This document shows positions 42,613 to 52,514 of a stretch of DNA of 64,000 nt, one piece after another. Below the pieces are notes generated by a model. That model made no database searches. It had not been told where the DNA came from and saw nothing but the letters and a program-made list of their open reading frames with translations. The stretch's first letter is position 1. The number at the start of each line of letters is the position of its first letter. The stretch comes from Lachnospiraceae bacterium (GTDB lineage Bacteria; Bacillota; Clostridia; Lachnospirales; Lachnospiraceae). Position numbers and translations under genes: made by a program. The DNA is taken from positions 1-64,000 of the forward strand of contig JAFZUW010000046.1 of assembly GCA_017618195.1 (NCBI GenBank), in the 5' to 3' direction.

Positions 42613-43557
42613 TTAGGCGAGATCGATGTTGCGGATAACTTCTTTCAGGTTGTCCGCGCTCTTACGAAGAAGTGCGATCTCCTCGTCGTTAAGAGGCGTC
42701 TCAACGTTTCCTACAATACCGTTCTTGCCGACGATCGCAAGCGTCGAGAGACATACATCGTCGATGCCGTACTCGCCGTGCATCATCGTCGAAACCGTCA
42801 TGGTCGTGTCGATTCCGGAAATGATGGTACGTACGATAAATGCTACCGAAACGGCAATTGCATAGTAGGTAGCGCCCTTGCGGCTGATAACGATTCCGCC
42901 GGACTTCTTAACATAATCCTCTACTTCCGCACGGTCAAGCTTCGGGAACTCCTTAACGGAATTGTGGATGCGCTCTTTATAATGGTCAAGCGGAACGTTA
43001 GAGATGTTCGCAAGAGACCAGGTAACGAAAGAGGAATCACCGTGCTCACCGAATACATATGCATGCACGTTGCTCTGGCTGATATCGTAAATCTCGGCAA
43101 GTCTTGCACGAAGACGGGAAGTGTCGAGAATCGTACCGGAACCGATGATCTGATTCTCCGGGATGCCGGAGAACTTGTGGAATGCATAGGTCATTACGTC
43201 AACAGGATTGCTTACGATGATGTATACGGCCTTCGGCGCATACTTCGTAATCTTGGAAGCAATATCCTTCATGATGTTTACATTGGTCTGTGCAAGTTCC
43301 AGTCTGGACTGGCCTGCGCGTCTCGGAATACCGGATGTGATGATAACGATGTCGGAATCCTTCGCGTCCGCATAGTCACCTGCGATGATGGACAGAGAAC
43401 CGAAGAACGGGCTTCCCTGAAGAATATCCATTGCTTCGCCCTTGGCCTTCTCCTCATTTACATCGATCAGAACGATGTCCGAAGAAGTACCTGTTGTTGC
43501 CAACGTAAATGCGATTGTCGAGCCGACGCTTCCTGCGCCGATAATAGTCACTTTCAT
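42613..43557 (-). CDS. Lactate/malate dehydrogenase family enzyme, malate-type specificity residue
   Basis: 314 residues with the NAD loop GAGSVGS (7-13), DTSRLR (145-150) and catalytic His172 in GEHGDSS. The mobile loop reads GIPRRAGQSR (76-85). At the position that is Gln in lactate dehydrogenases this protein has Arg79, the residue that binds the second carboxylate of oxaloacetate in malate dehydrogenases; Arg85 is the catalytic-loop Arg. Overall sequence looks like the LDH-like group, so annotation as L-lactate dehydrogenase would be automatic. With fumC and malic enzyme beside it, malate dehydrogenase fits better. A long structured leader and a strong promoter precede it. Confidence 0.88.
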   Translation of the reverse strand: MKVTIIGAGSVGSTIAFTLATTGTSSDIVLIDVNEEKAKGEAMDILQGSPFFGSLSIIAGDYADAKDSDIVIITSGIPRRAGQSRLELAQTNVNIMKDIASKITKYAPKAVYIIVSNPVDVMTYAFHKFSGIPENQIIGSGTILDTSRLRARLAEIYDISQSNVHAYVFGEHGDSSFVTWSLANISNVPLDHYKERIHNSVKEFPKLDRAEVEDYVKKSGGIVISRKGATYYAIAVSVAFIVRTIISGIDTTMTVSTMMHGEYGIDDVCLSTLAIVGKNGIVGNVETPLNDEEIALLRKSADNLKEVIRNIDLA

Positions 43558-43589
43558 ATATGTTGTTTACCTTGACGCAGGCATGGTCC

Positions 43590-43673
43590 CATCCGGTGCC
43601 GTACCTGCCGCAGCACCCGATGAAGTCTGAACCATTTCAGACTCACTCCGATTCCGGAGAACAGCATCTCCGG
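43590..43673 (-). other. Structured 5' leader of the dehydrogenase gene
   Basis: Between the promoter and the ATG (about 180 bases) the minus strand can form three successive hairpins. They are CCGGAGA/TCTCCGG (43654-43673), AGTCTGAA/TTCAGACT (43624-43643) and CATCCGGTGC/GCACCCGATG (43590-43622, one mismatch). The ribosome site itself is weak (AAGG, 12 bases from the ATG). This may be a regulatory leader; no known riboswitch class was recognised. Confidence 0.4.
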
Positions 43674-43741
43674 GCATTTCTTTCATACAGTGTGAAACCT
43701 GTGAGCAAAGGCTGAAATCCGTTGTAAATCCAGCCAAAAAA

Positions 43742-43770
43742 ATTATACCAAATACGATTTTTCGATGCAA
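43742..43770 (-). promoter_or_regulatory. Sigma-A-type promoter of the dehydrogenase gene
   Basis: TTGCAT (43765-43770), 17-base spacer, consensus TATAAT (43742-43747) on the minus strand, about 185 bases before the start codon. Confidence 0.8.
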
Positions 43771-43833
43771 TCTCGCAAAATGACAAAAAAAGGTGCGGAT
43801 TCAAGTGTGTAATTATTCATTTTCACGATTTTT

Positions 43834-46161
43834 TCACAAATAGTCATCCTCGGGTGACGACTCCCTGTGTGCCTGCCGGCGCATTTCCTTTTCCGCACGC
43901 TCTCTGCGCATGGCTCTCGCCTTCGCGCGGCGCAGTCTTTCCTTGCGTTCGCGCTGTGTGATGACAATCCGGAATCCCAGATATACGGCTACAAGGATTA
44001 CAAGAATAACAAGAAGGATCTTCCAGAGCTTTCCGCCCTTGTTCGCTTCGGCCTCGATCGCTTCGGTACGCTCCTGAGCCTTCTTCAGGTCTTCCTGCTT
44101 CTTCTCTTCGGCTTTGCGTTCCTCTTCCTCGCGGGCAAGTCTTTCCTGCTCTTCCCGCTCAAGACGTTCGCGCTCTTCGCGTTCCAGGCGCTCCTGCTCC
44201 TCACGGGCAAGACGCTCCTGCTCTTCCTTCTCTCCGTAGGAAACAAGGTTTTCAAACATGTGACCGGTTCCGGTATCGTTTCCGACCTTCGTCATCGCGA
44301 GACCGAACGCGGCACAGTCGTATTCATAATCATCCGAAACCTTGAAGCTCGTCCACTGCTGGGTAACGTGCTTCTTGTATGCGGCTTTCAGCACGTCGAG
44401 AAGCGCGCGTCCGCCGAACTCCTCTCTCGGGGTGCGAAGATCGAGACGGATCTTATTCTCCGACCAGAGGTGGATGTACATCTTCTGTACTTCCCAGGCA
44501 CCGTATTTCTCAACGGATTCGGGACGGAAATTCGGATCGGCGGCATTGTAAACCGCGTCATTTACCGCATTATAAAGAAGGATGTGTCCGCCGTGGCCGT
44601 ATTCGCCGTTCTTGTCGTGCGTTACGACGATGAGCGGCTTGAAGCGGCGTACGTTCTCGGTAACGCTCGTCAGTACCTTTTCGTAATCGTAAATCTTAAG
44701 CGCTGCCTGAAGGTTGGCGGCGTATTTGTCGATATAGTCCATGTTGACGGGATAAGTGTGAAGTCCCATCTCCCACAGACCGTCGAGCTTCTCGTGCTCG
44801 CGGCGCTTGTCGGTCGTCCAGAACTCGCACAGGTATACGACCTGCACGCGGTATTTCTCAACGCCTGCGTAAAGGGCGATCACACCGCCGAGGAACAGTA
44901 CCTCGTCATCCGCATGGGTGGAAAATACGAGGATATCCGCCTCCTTAAGCGGAGGCTCCCAAACCTGAACGCTGTCGGGCAGAACGCCCTCGGTGTATGC
45001 GTACACGTCGCTCAGGCTTACCTTATCGGAAACCGTGATCGTGCATTCCTTTACGGGTTCGTCAAATGCGACATAGTCATGCAGGAATCCGTTCGTGCCG
45101 CAGGTCATCTCCTGCTCGCCGTATTCCACTTTATAAGTAACGACGGGGCTTCCCCAGATCAGATAGATTCCGCCCATTTCCGTATCGGACGAGATCGTGA
45201 TCTTATCGCCCGAAGCGTAAGATATCATCGTGCTGATGTTTTTATCAAGAAGTTCTCCGGTGCTCTTATCGTTGCTGTTCGTGACCTTGACCTTCAAGGC
45301 GGTTGCCGGAGTGGTGACAGGTCCCTGGTTTTCATTTCCGGGATCGCCTTGTTCTACAGGTGTAGAAACAGGATTGCCGTTCTCGTCGAGCTGCGGTGCG
45401 GCGCTTGCGGTATTTACGATCTGCACCGTATAGCTGAGCGATCCGAGATAGTTGCCGTTCTCATCGAAATCCTCATCGGATGTATAGATATAAGCGGTAA
45501 CTGTCATCGGGCTGTATACTTTCTCAATTTTCTGTCCGGCCGTAAACTTCAGCGAGGACAGGATCATGCTGTCGCTGTTGTCTTTCGGTTCAAGATGCGA
45601 GTACCATTTGTTTCTGACCTGATGAATGTCGTCATAGAGATAGTTCTCGACGTATTCGCTGTAATCGGCTTCGTCTCCGGCCTTCATCAGAAGGCGGTCG
45701 ACCTTAAGTCCGTCGGTCGTCTGAAACTGTACGCGGTAGCAGATTTTGCACTGCTCGTTGTTTGCGAACCGGTTCCACTCGTCTCTCCAGAGATCTTGGA
45801 ATATCCGGTCGTTGTTCGGAATCTCCTGCGCCGTCGAAGCAATGCACTCGAAGCTGGTGATATCCTTGCCTTTTACCCATTCCGATGAATACGTTTCGTC
45901 GTATTTTCTGCGCAGCTTCTCGGTCTTGATGTTCTTATAAAGAGACATCTCCGTAACGCCGACTGCCGGTCTGGGCGTCGGGGTAGGGGTAGGCGTGGGT
46001 GACGGAGAAGGCGTCGGCGTCATAGTGGGTGCCTCGGTAGGCGTTGCCGCGGGTGCCGTAGGGCTCGTCTTAATCTCCTGATTTCCTTTTCCGCATCCGG
46101 CCAACATGCAAACCGCAAGGCCGACTGCAACTGCTCCGGTTATTTTTCTTTTCAGATTCAT
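43834..46161 (-). CDS. PIG-L deacetylase lipoprotein with coiled coil and C-terminal membrane segment
   Basis: 775 residues from ATG 46161 (AAGGAG 10 bases upstream). Order: lipobox MLAGC, Thr/Pro linker of about 35 residues, a beta-rich region, and a PIG-L/LmbE domain at about 415-620. The PIG-L zinc motif is STHADDEVLFLGG (A-H/x-DDE), with HDKNGEYGHGGH downstream. Then come about 40 residues of eight-residue Arg/Glu repeats (REEQERLE, REERERLE), a transmembrane segment (LLVILVILVAVYLGFRIVI) and a basic tail. PIG-L enzymes remove acetyl groups from N-acetyl sugars. Having both an N-terminal lipid and a C-terminal anchor is unusual. Confidence 0.85.
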   Translation of the reverse strand: MNLKRKITGAVAVGLAVCMLAGCGKGNQEIKTSPTAPAATPTEAPTMTPTPSPSPTPTPTPTPRPAVGVTEMSLYKNIKTEKLRRKYDETYSSEWVKGKDITSFECIASTAQEIPNNDRIFQDLWRDEWNRFANNEQCKICYRVQFQTTDGLKVDRLLMKAGDEADYSEYVENYLYDDIHQVRNKWYSHLEPKDNSDSMILSSLKFTAGQKIEKVYSPMTVTAYIYTSDEDFDENGNYLGSLSYTVQIVNTASAAPQLDENGNPVSTPVEQGDPGNENQGPVTTPATALKVKVTNSNDKSTGELLDKNISTMISYASGDKITISSDTEMGGIYLIWGSPVVTYKVEYGEQEMTCGTNGFLHDYVAFDEPVKECTITVSDKVSLSDVYAYTEGVLPDSVQVWEPPLKEADILVFSTHADDEVLFLGGVIALYAGVEKYRVQVVYLCEFWTTDKRREHEKLDGLWEMGLHTYPVNMDYIDKYAANLQAALKIYDYEKVLTSVTENVRRFKPLIVVTHDKNGEYGHGGHILLYNAVNDAVYNAADPNFRPESVEKYGAWEVQKMYIHLWSENKIRLDLRTPREEFGGRALLDVLKAAYKKHVTQQWTSFKVSDDYEYDCAAFGLAMTKVGNDTGTGHMFENLVSYGEKEEQERLAREEQERLEREERERLEREEQERLAREEEERKAEEKKQEDLKKAQERTEAIEAEANKGGKLWKILLVILVILVAVYLGFRIVITQRERKERLRRAKARAMRRERAEKEMRRQAHRESSPEDDYL
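44115..44225. repeat. Tandem repeat encoding Glu/Arg coiled coil
   Basis: About four to five imperfect 24-base units encode the eight-residue REEQERLE-type repeats of the PIG-L protein. Copies differ by a few bases, so the array could change length in frame. Confidence 0.7.
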
Positions 46162-46240
46162 GGTAAAACGCTCCTTGAACTCCATATGAACTCAATTCTA
46201 TCATATCACAATCCATCGGCGTTGGCAAGGCAGAGAAAAC

Positions 46241-46285
46241 GGACCGGACAATCCCAAAGACGCGTTCCGCGGGGTGTCCGGCCCG
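46241..46285. other. Hairpin upstream of the PIG-L gene
   Basis: CCGGACAATCCC and GGGGTGTCCGG form an imperfect 11-12-bp stem about 85-125 bases upstream of the PIG-L start. No T tail follows on either strand. It could be part of its leader; function unknown. Confidence 0.35.
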
Positions 46286-46315
46286 TATATTCCGTTACCT
46301 GATAAACAGAGAAAA

Positions 46316-46345
46316 GCCGCCGTACCGGTTCTCCGATACGGCGGC
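46316..46345 (-). terminator. Intrinsic terminator after the membrane/zinc-knuckle gene
   Basis: GCCGCCGTA (46316-46324) pairs with TACGGCGGC (46337-46345), followed by TTTTCTCTG on the minus strand. It lies 27 bases past the stop codon. Confidence 0.8.
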
Positions 46346-46371
46346 CTCTTTCAAAAAGGATTCATGAAAAA

Positions 46372-47151
46372 CTAGTTGCCATCCGCAGCTTTCTCGCCTT
46401 GCGCCTTTTCAAACTTTCCTGCGCAGGTCTTACATACGTCATCACAACCGTACTCGATTGCAACGTCTACGCAAGCCTTTCCTTCATTCTCTTCAGCGCC
46501 TGCAACAACTTCGTAAATCTTGTCACTCTTGTTGATGTGAGAGCAATCTTCATACAAGTGATACTTCTTACCGAACTGGGTGAAGTAAACCTTACCCTCG
46601 GGAAGAGCCGCATCCGTGTAGAGACCTTCCTGAGCAGCCTTCTCCTCTGCGGAGATCGGGTTCCAGTCAATGCTGCAGAGACCGGCAATGATCAGAAGAA
46701 CTGCCGCTGCACCGACAGCGATTCCCTTCGTCTTCTTATCGGCTTCTTTGCTCATCAGTGTAAGGATAATGAAAGGAACAAATGCAAATACCGTTACGAT
46801 AAGACCCATGTTGTTCCAAAGCCAGAACTTAACCTTGTTCTTCTCGGATGCGGGATCGATACGGTTTGCTTTCTTCCAAAGCATGGAACCGCCCACAACA
46901 CATGCAAAATCAAGAACCAACAGGATGATAACTGCTACAAGAGGACTCATGAAGGTAATTTCAATATGCTTCGTTAATACAAGGATTGCCAATACCTCAA
47001 ATGCAATAGCAAGAATCCAAAGACATACTGCACCGATTCTCTTACCGGTGGCGCTGCCCTGAGATTTCGCCTGAACTACGGTCTGCCCGCTTTCACTGAC
47101 TCTTTTCTTTCTTCCGGATTCGGAAGCGGTTGCTTTCTTCTGCTCGGCCAT
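46372..47151 (-). CDS. Membrane protein with C-terminal Cys-rich domain
   Basis: 259 residues. A basic, Ser-rich cytosolic start precedes four hydrophobic helices. A C-terminal domain follows, with VYFTQFGKKYHLYEDCSHI and, about 40 residues later, DDVCKTC. This YHLYxDCxxI...C-x2-C arrangement recurs in small Ada-like/zinc-knuckle domains of Firmicutes membrane proteins. Probable metal site, function unknown. AAGGAG lies 9 bases before the ATG; a strong promoter is at 47225-47253. Confidence 0.75.
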   Translation of the reverse strand: MAEQKKATASESGRKKRVSESGQTVVQAKSQGSATGKRIGAVCLWILAIAFEVLAILVLTKHIEITFMSPLVAVIILLVLDFACVVGGSMLWKKANRIDPASEKNKVKFWLWNNMGLIVTVFAFVPFIILTLMSKEADKKTKGIAVGAAAVLLIIAGLCSIDWNPISAEEKAAQEGLYTDAALPEGKVYFTQFGKKYHLYEDCSHINKSDKIYEVVAGAEENEGKACVDVAIEYGCDDVCKTCAGKFEKAQGEKAADGN

Positions 47152-47224
47152 TTTCGATCACTCCTTATCTCTTTATTTCGGAATCTCATGACGGAAAATC
47201 CGCCATATCGTTGTTCACAGTGCC

Positions 47225-47253
47225 ATTATATACTATATTTATTGCTTTTTCAA
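47225..47253 (-). promoter_or_regulatory. Leftward promoter of the membrane/zinc-knuckle gene
   Basis: TTGAAA (47248-47253), 17-base spacer, TATAAT (47225-47230) on the minus strand. It diverges from the promoter at 47274-47302. Confidence 0.8.
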
Positions 47254-47273
47254 CGAAAAAAGATGAGAATTTA

Positions 47274-47302
47274 TTGACTTTTTTGCATTTTCCCCCGATA
47301 AT
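47274..47302 (+). promoter_or_regulatory. Rightward promoter of the DUF937-like gene
   Basis: TTGACT (47274-47279), 17-base spacer, GATAAT (47297-47302), about 40 bases before the ATG at 47343. Confidence 0.7.
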
Positions 47303-47342
47303 ATTGTTAAGTCGTAAAATACTTACAAAGGAGTTGATTTTT

Positions 47343-47957
47343 ATGGATTTTTCCGCGTTGCTTAACGGTCTTATCACCGAAAATACCGTGAAAGAAGTCA
47401 GTAAAAAGTCCGGTGCTTCCAAAAAGGACGTTTCGAGCGTTCTGACAACCGCTCTTCCGCTTCTTCTTTCCAATAATAATACGACCGCGGCTCAGGTTTC
47501 CGAACAGAGCGGCGTCAGCCAGAGCACGACTTCCAACGTTCTCACCGCAGCGGCACCCCTTCTTCTCGGGTCCCTCGGCCAGGGAAACAACAGCCAGCAG
47601 TCTTCGGCCGCATCCAATATCGCGCTTCTCGGCTCCCTGCTCGGCAAACTTGACCTCGGCAAGCTCACTTCCGGATTGATGAGCCTTACATCCACCAACA
47701 CCGCGAGCGCAGCAAAAGAAGAGGAAAAGCCCGCTTCCTCCGGCAAGAAGAAACCCGCCGCCAAGAAGCCTGCTGCCAAGAAAACCGACTCAAAGAAGAA
47801 GACCGAGTCAAAGACCGACGGCAAGAAGAAGACAACATCTGCTGCCGCTTCGGGCAAGAAGAAGACTTCCTCCGCGAAAACCGAGTCCGCCAAGAAGGCC
47901 GATTCCTCCAGTCCTCTGGATGCCGTAGCCGGACTTCTCGGAAACTTTTTGAAATAA
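47343..47957 (+). CDS. DUF937-like protein with Lys-rich tail
   Basis: 204 residues from ATG 47343 (AAAGGAG 9 bases upstream). The first 115 residues resemble DUF937/YidB-type helical proteins, with two related repeats (VSKKSGASKKDVSSVLTTALPLLLS, then VSEQSGVSQSTTSNVLTAAAPLLLG, read in parts). A tail of about 70 residues rich in Lys, Ala and Ser (KKPAAKKPAAKK) ends in a short hydrophobic helix, DAVAGLLGNFL. The tail resembles bacterial H1-like nucleic-acid-binding tails. Function unknown; nucleoid association is an inference from composition. Confidence 0.75.
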   Translation: MDFSALLNGLITENTVKEVSKKSGASKKDVSSVLTTALPLLLSNNNTTAAQVSEQSGVSQSTTSNVLTAAAPLLLGSLGQGNNSQQSSAASNIALLGSLLGKLDLGKLTSGLMSLTSTNTASAAKEEEKPASSGKKKPAAKKPAAKKTDSKKKTESKTDGKKKTTSAAASGKKKTSSAKTESAKKADSSSPLDAVAGLLGNFLK

Positions 47958-47979
47958 CATCCGCACCGTAAAGCAGGAA

Positions 47980-48032
47980 GGCTGCCGTGCTCGTCTCCAT
48001 CCATGACGACACCGGCAGCCTTTTTATTTTTT
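47980..48032 (+). terminator. Intrinsic terminator after the DUF937-like gene
   Basis: GGCTGCCG (47980-47987) pairs with CGGCAGCC (48013-48020) with extra pairing inside, followed by TTTTTATTTTTTT. Confidence 0.85.
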
Positions 48033-48092
48033 TGTTGTGTCCGCATCTTCGCCGATGCGGCGTTAACGGGCCTTCCCGGGCCTCGATCCGGT

Positions 48093-49043
48093 CTACTCCG
48101 CTCTGTACTCTAAAACCGCCTTTTCCTGTACGGAACGAAGATTGTGCGCCCGGTTCCGTACGACGGCAACTTCCATCCTCAAACGGTCCGTGATCGCAAA
48201 CATCAGCGTTCCGATCGTTTCAATCGTCTCACGCATCTGCTTTACCGAGTCATAGATCAGAGAAGTCGGGACATTGTGCATCCCGCTCATCTGTTCCTGC
48301 TGGGCCTGCAGCATACCGATGCGGCTCTGCAGCTGCTGCGGCATAAACCAGTCAAGCCAGTCGTTCTTCTGCATCTTTCGGATAAAGTTCTCCATCAGCT
48401 TGATAATGTCCGAGGAAGCGTTCTTCATCTCCCGCGCGCTGTACTGCGTGATCCCGGCCGTACCGAATGACACTCCGGGCGTTGAGAGTCTCTTCATCAG
48501 CTTCGCAAGCGCTTCGTCTCCGATCGTGCATTCGCGGATCACGCTGCTCCCGTTTTCGATCAAAGCATCGTAAGCAAGTCCCCTGGTCCGCGCTTCAACA
48601 CTCTCCTTTTCCATCTTGCGGAGTCTTGCCCCGAGCGGAAAATCCATGTTCTTCGCCTGATTGATCGTCGCGGTAAGAAGCGTCTCATAATCCCGGTGCG
48701 CATCCTTCAGTTTTTCAAGTTCAACGGCGCACGCCTCGCGCTTATTCAGAACCGCCTCGTATTCGGCTCCCGCCTGCAGGTACGCCTGCTCCGCATTTTC
48801 CGCCTCCATGATCTGGCGCGTAAGATCGTTCTTGCTCATCCACGCGATCGGTCCGAAGCCCGTAGCCTTGCGCGCGGTTTCGTTGCGCTCCGCCGCTTCC
48901 TTGCGGAGTTTCTCTTCGAGTACCGGCTGCAGTCTCGTCAGATCCTCGAGCCGCTCTTCGTATTGTTTCAGCTGCTGTATCAGCTGTTCGTATCGTTCGA
49001 CGTTTTTCTTCGCCGAAAGAAGGGGTTTATTGTCAAATACCAT
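48093..49043 (-). CDS. Coiled-coil protein of unknown function
   Basis: 316 residues, almost entirely helical with long charged coiled coils in the first 170, no signal peptide or transmembrane segment. A central TPGVSFGTAGITQYSAREMKNA segment breaks the coils. GGAGG lies 11 bases before the ATG. It resembles toxic-anion-resistance/TelA- or Smc-like helical proteins only in composition. It stands alone between a terminator and the tRNA gene on the opposite strand. Confidence 0.65.
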   Translation of the reverse strand: MVFDNKPLLSAKKNVERYEQLIQQLKQYEERLEDLTRLQPVLEEKLRKEAAERNETARKATGFGPIAWMSKNDLTRQIMEAENAEQAYLQAGAEYEAVLNKREACAVELEKLKDAHRDYETLLTATINQAKNMDFPLGARLRKMEKESVEARTRGLAYDALIENGSSVIRECTIGDEALAKLMKRLSTPGVSFGTAGITQYSAREMKNASSDIIKLMENFIRKMQKNDWLDWFMPQQLQSRIGMLQAQQEQMSGMHNVPTSLIYDSVKQMRETIETIGTLMFAITDRLRMEVAVVRNRAHNLRSVQEKAVLEYRAE

Positions 49044-49079
49044 CCTTCTTAATTCCTCCGAAAAATGTAAAATTACCTG

Positions 49080-49108
49080 TTGACAAATCCGGCTTCATCG
49101 TGTATATT
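49080..49108 (+). promoter_or_regulatory. Promoter of tRNA-Gly
   Basis: TTGACA (49080-49085), 17-base spacer, TATATT (49103-49108), 36 bases before the tRNA. Confidence 0.85.
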
Positions 49109-49144
49109 AATCCTTGCGTCACGGATGACGCAACAAAAAAATAT

Positions 49145-49216
49145 GCACGAGTGGCTCAGTGGTGGAGTATCGCCTTGCCAAGGCGAGGGTCGCGGGTTCG
49201 AATCCCGTCTCGTGCT
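49145..49216 (+). tRNA. tRNA-Gly (anticodon GCC)
   Basis: A complete cloverleaf. The acceptor stem is GCACGAG / CTCGTGC (49145-49151 with 49209-49215), discriminator T at 49216. The D arm includes GGCTCAGTGGTGGAG. The anticodon stem TCGCC/GGCGA has loop TTGCCAA (anticodon GCC), and the T arm is CGGGTTCGAATCCCG. The 3' CCA is not encoded. Own promoter and terminator, single gene. Confidence 0.97.
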
Positions 49217-49224
49217 CTTGTAAG

Positions 49225-49254
49225 CCGGAAAGCAATTTGCTTTCCGGTTTTTTT
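49225..49254 (+). terminator. Intrinsic terminator after tRNA-Gly
   Basis: CCGGAAAGC (49225-49233) pairs with GCTTTCCGG (49239-49247), followed by seven T. Confidence 0.9.
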
Positions 49255-49435
49255 GTACTCCGAAAGCCCTTCGGGGATTGTCCGGTTCGGATCCTCTTTC
49301 TTCATTTTCCCATCCTCTTTTCGCTCAATTTTGCAAGAAATTCTTGCGTTATCCTTATTTCCAAAAAACCGTTTTCTTTTTCTGCGGTATCATGTATAAT
49401 GGAACTATCAAAATAATAAAAAGGAGGATACTCCT

Positions 49436-49687
49436 ATGGGACCTTTTCTTACCTGGGTTATCAAGATCCTTATTTACGCACTCTGCGGTGCTGTAGCAGG
49501 TGCATTGATGGGCAACAAGAAAGGCGGCTGGCTCCGTAACATTATCGTGGGCTTCTTGGGCGCTGTTGTCGGCGGTTTCCTCGCTGCGCTCCTTCCGATT
49601 CCGGGAGCCGGAAACTGGATCGTATCCATCATTATTTCCATCGGCGGCGCATGCCTCGTACTGTGGCTCTGCAAAAAGTTCTTCTGA
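49436..49687 (+). CDS. GlsB/YeaQ/YmgE family small membrane protein
   Basis: 83 residues with three hydrophobic helices and Gly-rich packing motifs (GAVAGALMGNKKGGWLRNIIVGFLGAVVGG). This matches the GlsB/YeaQ/YmgE (transglycosylase-associated) family of stress-linked membrane proteins. Its exact role is unknown; in Gram-positives GlsB can anchor Asp23-type proteins. AAGGAGG lies about 8 bases before the ATG, and TATAAT occurs about 35 bases upstream without a good -35. Confidence 0.88.
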   Translation: MGPFLTWVIKILIYALCGAVAGALMGNKKGGWLRNIIVGFLGAVVGGFLAALLPIPGAGNWIVSIIISIGGACLVLWLCKKFF

Positions 49688-49712
49688 TCGCCGTACCTTA
49701 ACCGAACAAACG

Positions 49713-49738
49713 GAAAGCAGGCTTTCGGGCCTGCTTTT
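49713..49738. terminator. Shared terminator between the glsB-like gene and the atp operon
   Basis: AGCAGG (49715-49720) pairs with CCTGCT (49729-49734), with flanking A and T runs allowing use on both strands. The two genes converge here. Confidence 0.75.
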
Positions 49739-49746
49739 TGCTGTTT

Positions 49747-50169
49747 TTACAGCGGTTCGTCGCTTTTTAATCTGCGCGCCCCGGAAAGACGCGCCATTGC
49801 CCGCGCCATCGAAGCGCTCGAAAGGTTGTATTCGATCAGGCTCTGCTTCTGTTGAAGCTGCTCTCTTGCGATCTCCAGTTCCCGCTGCGCCGCGCGGATA
49901 TCGATCTCGTCCGGTCTCTCCGCGGAAAATGCGAGGATTTCCACCCTGTTGTTCTCTACGTTCATCATCCCGTCGCTCACGATCACTTCCTTCTCCGTTC
50001 CGTCCGGAAGCCGGAATCGTACGAGCCCGTTCTCTACGATCGTCGCCATCGGCTGATGGTGCGCCATTACGCCGAGACTCCCGTCCACGCCCGGAAAGGA
50101 GAGGTAGACACACTCTCCTTCAAAAAACACGCGGTCGCTGGCTGTGATTTTCAGGGTAAATGAATTCAT
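49747..50169 (-). CDS. atpC: ATP synthase F1 epsilon subunit
   Basis: 140 residues. The N-terminal beta sandwich (LKITASDRVFFEGECVYLSFPGVDGSLGVMAHHQP) matches the epsilon family. The C-terminal two-helix hairpin (AQRELEIAREQLQQKQ ... MARAMARLSGARRLK) can inhibit ATP hydrolysis. It couples gamma rotation to the c-ring and is the last gene of the operon, 10 bases after atpD. GAGG lies about 7 bases before the ATG. Confidence 0.94.
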   Translation of the reverse strand: MNSFTLKITASDRVFFEGECVYLSFPGVDGSLGVMAHHQPMATIVENGLVRFRLPDGTEKEVIVSDGMMNVENNRVEILAFSAERPDEIDIRAAQRELEIAREQLQQKQSLIEYNLSSASMARAMARLSGARRLKSDEPL

Positions 50170-50179
50170 GAAATCCTCG

Positions 50180-52514
<2,335 letters not shown>

